NCBI GenBank assembly: GCA_947448675.1
Contig: CANFOR010000122.1
Span: forward strand, 1 to 8,435
Length of the DNA stretch: 8,435 bases
Reading direction: 5' to 3'
From: Betaproteobacteria bacterium
GTDB lineage: Bacteria > Pseudomonadota > Gammaproteobacteria > Burkholderiales > Burkholderiaceae_C
This document shows positions 6,830 to 8,435 of this stretch, one piece after another (the first letter of the stretch is position 1; each line of letters begins with the position of its first letter). The notes under the pieces are model-generated. The model saw only the letters and a list, made by a program, of their open reading frames with translations. It was not told the DNA's origin and searched no databases. Made by a program: the position numbers and the translations under genes.

Positions 6830-6905
6830 GCGGGAGTAGCTCAGTTGGTAGAGCGCAACCTTGCCAAGGTTGAGGTCGAGAGTTCGAGACTCTTCTCCCG
6901 CTCCA
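6830..6905 (+). tRNA. tRNA-Gly, anticodon GCC
   Basis: This is a 76-nt tRNA with encoded CCA (6903-6905) and matched acceptor arms GCGGGAG/CTCCCGC. The anticodon loop TTGCCAA between CAACC and GGTTG gives GCC, which reads GGC and GGU. The T loop is TTCGAGA between GAGA- and TCTC-containing arms. It is the first gene of a Gly-Cys-Leu cluster and has its own -10 box and its own terminator. Confidence 0.97.
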
Positions 6906-6911
6906 GTTTGC

Positions 6912-6938
6912 AAGGGAAGCTTTTAGCTTCCCTTTTTT
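6912..6938 (+). terminator. Rho-independent terminator after tRNA-Gly
   Basis: AAGGGAAGC (6912-6920) and GCTTCCCTT (6926-6934) form a perfect 9-bp stem around TTTTA, followed by further T residues to 6938, so the right arm runs into a six-T tract. It starts 7 nt after the tRNA-Gly CCA and ends 18 nt before tRNA-Cys. It should strongly reduce transcription into the two downstream tRNA genes. Confidence 0.85.
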
Positions 6939-6956
6939 GTGCACAAGGCACATCTG

Positions 6957-7030
6957 GGCGCGGTAGCAAAGCGGTTATGCACCGGATTGCAAATCCGTGT
7001 AGGTCGGTTCGACTCCGGCCCGCGCCTCCA
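6957..7030 (+). tRNA. tRNA-Cys, anticodon GCA
   Basis: This is a 74-nt tRNA with encoded CCA (7028-7030). Acceptor arms GGCGCGG and CCGCGCC pair fully. The discriminator base is T7027, the U73 characteristic of tRNA-Cys. The anticodon loop TTGCAAA between CGGA and TCCG gives GCA. No promoter fits in the 18 nt between the preceding terminator and this gene, so it probably depends on incomplete termination or on a promoter inside the tRNA-Gly region. Confidence 0.97.
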
Positions 7031-7040
7031 GACATTCTTC

Positions 7041-7063
7041 TTGGGCTGAGTGCATCAGCCCAA
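7041..7063 (+). repeat. Hairpin between tRNA-Cys and tRNA-Leu(UAA)
   Basis: TTGGGCTGA (7041-7049) and TCAGCCCAA (7055-7063) form a perfect 9-bp stem with loop GTGCA. The next base pair would fall at the 5' end of tRNA-Leu, which starts at 7065. No T-run follows, so this is not a standard terminator. It is more likely a spacer structure guiding RNase processing of the tRNA precursor. Confidence 0.6.
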
Positions 7064-7064
7064 C

Positions 7065-7157
7065 GCCTCGGTGGTGAAATTGGTAGACACAGCGGACTTA
7101 AAATCCGCCGCTTCGTTCATAGCGGGCGTACCGGTTCGATTCCGGTCCGAGGCACCA
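7065..7157 (+). tRNA. tRNA-Leu, anticodon TAA
   Basis: This is a 93-nt class II tRNA with encoded CCA (7155-7157). Acceptor arms GCCTCGG/CCGAGGC pair fully, with discriminator A7154. The anticodon loop CTTAAAA (7097-7103) between GCGGA and TCCGC gives UAA at 7099-7101, which reads UUA and UUG. The variable arm is long (7109-7129, CGCT/AGCG). The T arm is ACCGG/CCGGT around TTCGATT. It is the last tRNA of the cluster, and the rpsO promoter follows directly. Confidence 0.97.
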
Positions 7158-7170
7158 GCCCACACACTTA

Positions 7171-7225
7171 GTGCTCCTCGGTTCAGGTTATAATCTAACG
7201 CTTGGTTGTTAACAACCAGGAGCAC
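7171..7225 (+). repeat. Inverted repeat bracketing the rpsO promoter -10 box
   Basis: GTGCTCCT (7171-7178) has its exact reverse complement AGGAGCAC at 7218-7225. With one bulged C, GGTT (7180-7183) and AACC (7214-7217) add four more pairs, giving 12 bp in all. The TATAAT of the rpsO promoter lies in the loop. RNA reading through from the tRNA cluster could fold this stem; RNA starting at the rpsO promoter lacks the left arm. Confidence 0.5.
7189..7194 (+). promoter_or_regulatory. -10 box of the rpsO promoter
   Basis: A perfect TATAAT lies 118 nt upstream of the rpsO start codon. The expected transcription start is near 7201, right at the beginning of a 16-nt palindrome. No good -35 hexamer is visible; ACTTAG at 7166-7171 is at the right distance but matches poorly. 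This promoter probably drives rpsO and, by read-through, pnp. Confidence 0.6.
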
Positions 7226-7311
7226 GGCGCAAGAAATTCCTCTTGCGTTCGCAAGTAACATCGTTTGGGTTTCCACAAAGAGACTTAAGCGTTCATTTCC
7301 TAGGAAAACCC
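7201..7311 (+). promoter_or_regulatory. Structured rpsO leader, candidate S15 autoregulatory element
   Basis: The leader holds several pairings. A palindrome TGGTTGTTAACAACCA (7203-7218) sits at the expected RNA 5' end. CGCAAG (7228-7233), CTTGCG (7242-7247) and CGCAAG (7250-7255) give two mutually exclusive hairpins sharing the middle segment. GGGTTTCC (7267-7274) can pair with GGAAAACCC (7303-7311, one bulged A), covering the Shine-Dalgarno AGGA; TTTCC at 7296-7300 offers a second, local way to cover it. Translational self-repression by S15 is established in E. coli and other bacteria with differing leader folds. That this leader does the same is inference. Confidence 0.5.
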
Positions 7312-7572
7312 ATGAGTATCAACAAAGCAGAAGTCGTTAAAGACAATGCCCGCGCCGCTGGCGACACCGGCAGCCCCGAAGTACAAGTCGCGTTGCTAAC
7401 AGCGCGCATCAACTACCTCACGCCGCACTTCAAGACCAATGCCAAAGATCACCATGGTCGCCGTGGTTTACTGCGTATGGTGAGTCGCCGCCGTAAGTTG
7501 CTCGACTATCTGCGTGCCAAAGACGCAGCACGTTACACCGCCTTGATCGCCAAGCTGGGCCTGCGTAAATAA
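7312..7572 (+). CDS. rpsO: 30S ribosomal protein S15
   Basis: This 86-residue primary 16S rRNA-binding protein of the central domain is slightly shorter than the usual 88-89 residues, by a few residues at the N-terminus. Family signatures are clear: DTGSPEVQVALLTARI (18-33), the rRNA-contacting DHHGRRGLLRMVSRRRKLLDYL (46-67) and the C-terminal RYTALIAKLGLRK. An in-frame TTG-initiated extension to 7243 exists, but ATG 7312 is preceded by AGGA at 7302-7305 with 6-nt spacing and matches the family N-terminus. It has its own -10 box, and pnp follows after 202 nt, the classical rpsO-pnp pairing. Its expression is probably controlled at the leader, where the ribosome site can be buried. Confidence 0.97.
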   Translation: MSINKAEVVKDNARAAGDTGSPEVQVALLTARINYLTPHFKTNAKDHHGRRGLLRMVSRRRKLLDYLRAKDAARYTALIAKLGLRK

Positions 7573-7597
7573 GGTCGCTGCAAGGCATACCAATACG

Positions 7598-7632
7598 AAG
7601 CGCCTGGGTTAGTTTTACTAGCTCAGGCGTTT
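7598..7632 (+). terminator. Long hairpin between rpsO and pnp
   Basis: CGCCTGGGTTAG (7601-7612) pairs with CTAGCTCAGGCG (7618-7629) through 12 bp including two G:T wobbles, around TTTTA. AAG/TTT outside adds up to three more pairs. The tail (TTTCACTTTCC) is T-rich but broken. In E. coli the rpsO-pnp gap has an attenuating terminator, which fits here; an RNase cleavage or 3'-protecting role is also possible. Confidence 0.65.
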
Positions 7633-7733
7633 CACTTTCCAAAGGACAAAACAGACCACGCGCTGTGTCATTCCAAAAGCCTTTTGCTAAGGGTTTCTGG
7701 GATGGCATCGTGACTCTGTAAGACCTAAGGCCC

Positions 7734-7761
7734 TTGCAATTCGGGACTGAATTGCTATCAT
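7734..7761 (+). promoter_or_regulatory. Hairpin and possible promoter just upstream of pnp
   Basis: GCAATTC (7736-7742) and GAATTGC (7749-7755) form a perfect 7-bp stem with loop GGGACT, ending 10 nt before the pnp ribosome site. TTGCAA (7734-7739) and TATCAT (7756-7761), 16 nt apart, resemble a sigma-70 promoter, but the start would fall on the Shine-Dalgarno near 7768, so use as a promoter is doubtful. A leader hairpin is where RNase III and PNPase act on E. coli pnp mRNA. Confidence 0.4.
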
Positions 7762-7774
7762 AAATGGAGCATAC

Positions 7775-8435
7775 ATGAGTATTTTTAACAAAGTCACCAA
7801 GACCTTCCAATGGGGTCAGCACACAGTCAAAATGGAAACCGGCGAGATCGCTCGCCAAGCTGGCGGCGCTGTGCTGCTGGATATGGACGGCACTGTAGTG
7901 CTGGCCACCGTAGTGGCCTCCAAGAGCGCCAAGCCCGGTCAAGACTTCTTCCCCTTGACGGTGGACTACCTGGAAAAAACCTATGCTGCAGGCAAAATCC
8001 CCGGCAGTTTTTTCAAACGCGAAGCCAAGCCCAGCGAATTTGAAACCTTGACCAGCCGCCTGATCGACCGCCCGATTCGTCCTTTGTTCCCTGAAGGCTT
8101 CTTCAATGAAGTGCAGGTGGTCATCCACACCGTGTCGCTCAACCCTGAAGTCGAAGGCGACATTCCGGCCTTGATCGCGACCAGCGCCGCGTTGGCCATT
8201 TCTGGCATTCCCTTCAGCGGCCCTATCGGCGCAGCCCGCGTGGGCTATGTGAATGGCGAATTCGTGCTCAACCCAAGCAAAACCCAGCTCAAAGATTCGC
8301 AGATGGACCTGGTCGTGGCCGGTACCGAAGCCGCTGTGCTGATGGTCGAGTCCGAAGCCCAGCAATTGCCCGAAGACATCATGCTCGGCGCTGTGGTGTT
8401 TGGCCACGCCCAAGGAAGCATTGCTATCAATGCCA
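7775..8435 (+). CDS. pnp: Polynucleotide phosphorylase (N-terminal part)
   Basis: The first 220 codons of pnp are present; the gene runs off the right edge. PNPase is a trimeric 3'-to-5' phosphorolytic exoribonuclease that releases nucleoside diphosphates and takes part in mRNA decay, often in the RNase E degradosome. The visible part is the first RNase PH-like domain. It opens MSIFNKVTKTFQWGQHTV and continues with KPGQDFFPLTVDYLEKTYAAGKIPGSFFKRE and LIDRPIRPLFPEGF, all diagnostic of the family. DLVVAGTEAAVLMVESEA and MLGAVVFGH near the right end are also family-typical. The second catalytic domain and the KH and S1 RNA-binding domains would lie outside. GGAG at 7766-7769, 5 nt before the ATG, and an in-frame TGA at 7748-7750 support the start. 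It follows rpsO, and its mRNA probably comes partly from rpsO read-through. Confidence 0.97.
   Translation, partial: MSIFNKVTKTFQWGQHTVKMETGEIARQAGGAVLLDMDGTVVLATVVASKSAKPGQDFFPLTVDYLEKTYAAGKIPGSFFKREAKPSEFETLTSRLIDRPIRPLFPEGFFNEVQVVIHTVSLNPEVEGDIPALIATSAALAISGIPFSGPIGAARVGYVNGEFVLNPSKTQLKDSQMDLVVAGTEAAVLMVESEAQQLPEDIMLGAVVFGHAQGSIAINA

Noticed and set aside
6122..6913. Minus-strand open frame (263 codons) across the lon 3' end and tRNA-Gly
   Set aside because: It crosses a tRNA gene and the conserved Lon protease domain; its residues are low in recognisable motifs. It is a shadow of the opposite strand.
6770..7171. Plus-strand open frame of 133 codons over the tRNA cluster
   Set aside because: It runs through three complete tRNA genes and a terminator, so it is not a plausible protein gene.
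7430..8413. Long minus-strand open frame (327 codons) antisense to rpsO and pnp
   Set aside because: It lies wholly opposite two strongly conserved + strand genes and the gap between them, has no recognisable family motif, and is explained by codon bias of the sense genes.
1..8435. A hidden novel system such as a defence island, mobile element, toxin-antitoxin pair or CRISPR array
   Set aside because: Coding space is filled by intact housekeeping genes on one strand, and the gaps are short. I found no long repeats, no integrase or transposase, no spaced direct-repeat array and no unassigned gene.

Overview
The window looks like ordinary core chromosome from a betaproteobacterium, most likely Burkholderiales and probably Comamonadaceae. 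The evidence is the closeness of trigger factor, ClpP, ClpX, Lon, S15 and PNPase to that group as I recall it, the mid-50s GC content, and Burkholderiales-style tRNA promoters with a TATAAT box. The family-level assignment is from memory and was not computed. I see no phage, transposon, CRISPR or other defence genes, and no undescribed multi-gene system. The interesting material lies in the intergenic regulatory DNA.

Left edge (1-787): the C-terminal third of an RND-family inner-membrane efflux permease enters from outside the window. It ends at 722 and is followed by a strong rho-independent terminator.

Protein quality-control block (788-6773): tRNA-Leu(UAG) is followed after 36 nt by tig (trigger factor), then clpP, clpX and lon, all on the + strand in the classical proteobacterial order. 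Trigger factor folds nascent chains at the ribosome exit tunnel. ClpX unfolds tagged substrates and feeds them to the ClpP serine-protease barrel. Lon degrades misfolded and regulatory proteins. All four genes are intact with their catalytic residues in place. The tig-clpP and clpP-clpX gaps carry strong hairpins. The clpX-lon gap carries a good match to a sigma-32 heat-shock promoter.

tRNA cluster (6774-7157): tRNA-Gly(GCC), tRNA-Cys(GCA) and tRNA-Leu(UAA), all with encoded CCA. A TATAAT box lies before the first, a strong intrinsic terminator after tRNA-Gly, and another hairpin between Cys and Leu.

rpsO-pnp block (7158-8435): rpsO (ribosomal protein S15) has its own -10 box and a leader of about 110 nt that can fold in competing ways, including pairing that buries its Shine-Dalgarno sequence. 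A gap of about 200 nt with a long hairpin and a second hairpin just before the next start leads into pnp (polynucleotide phosphorylase), which runs off the right edge. This matches the well-known rpsO-pnp arrangement, in which both products are known in E. coli to regulate their own mRNAs.
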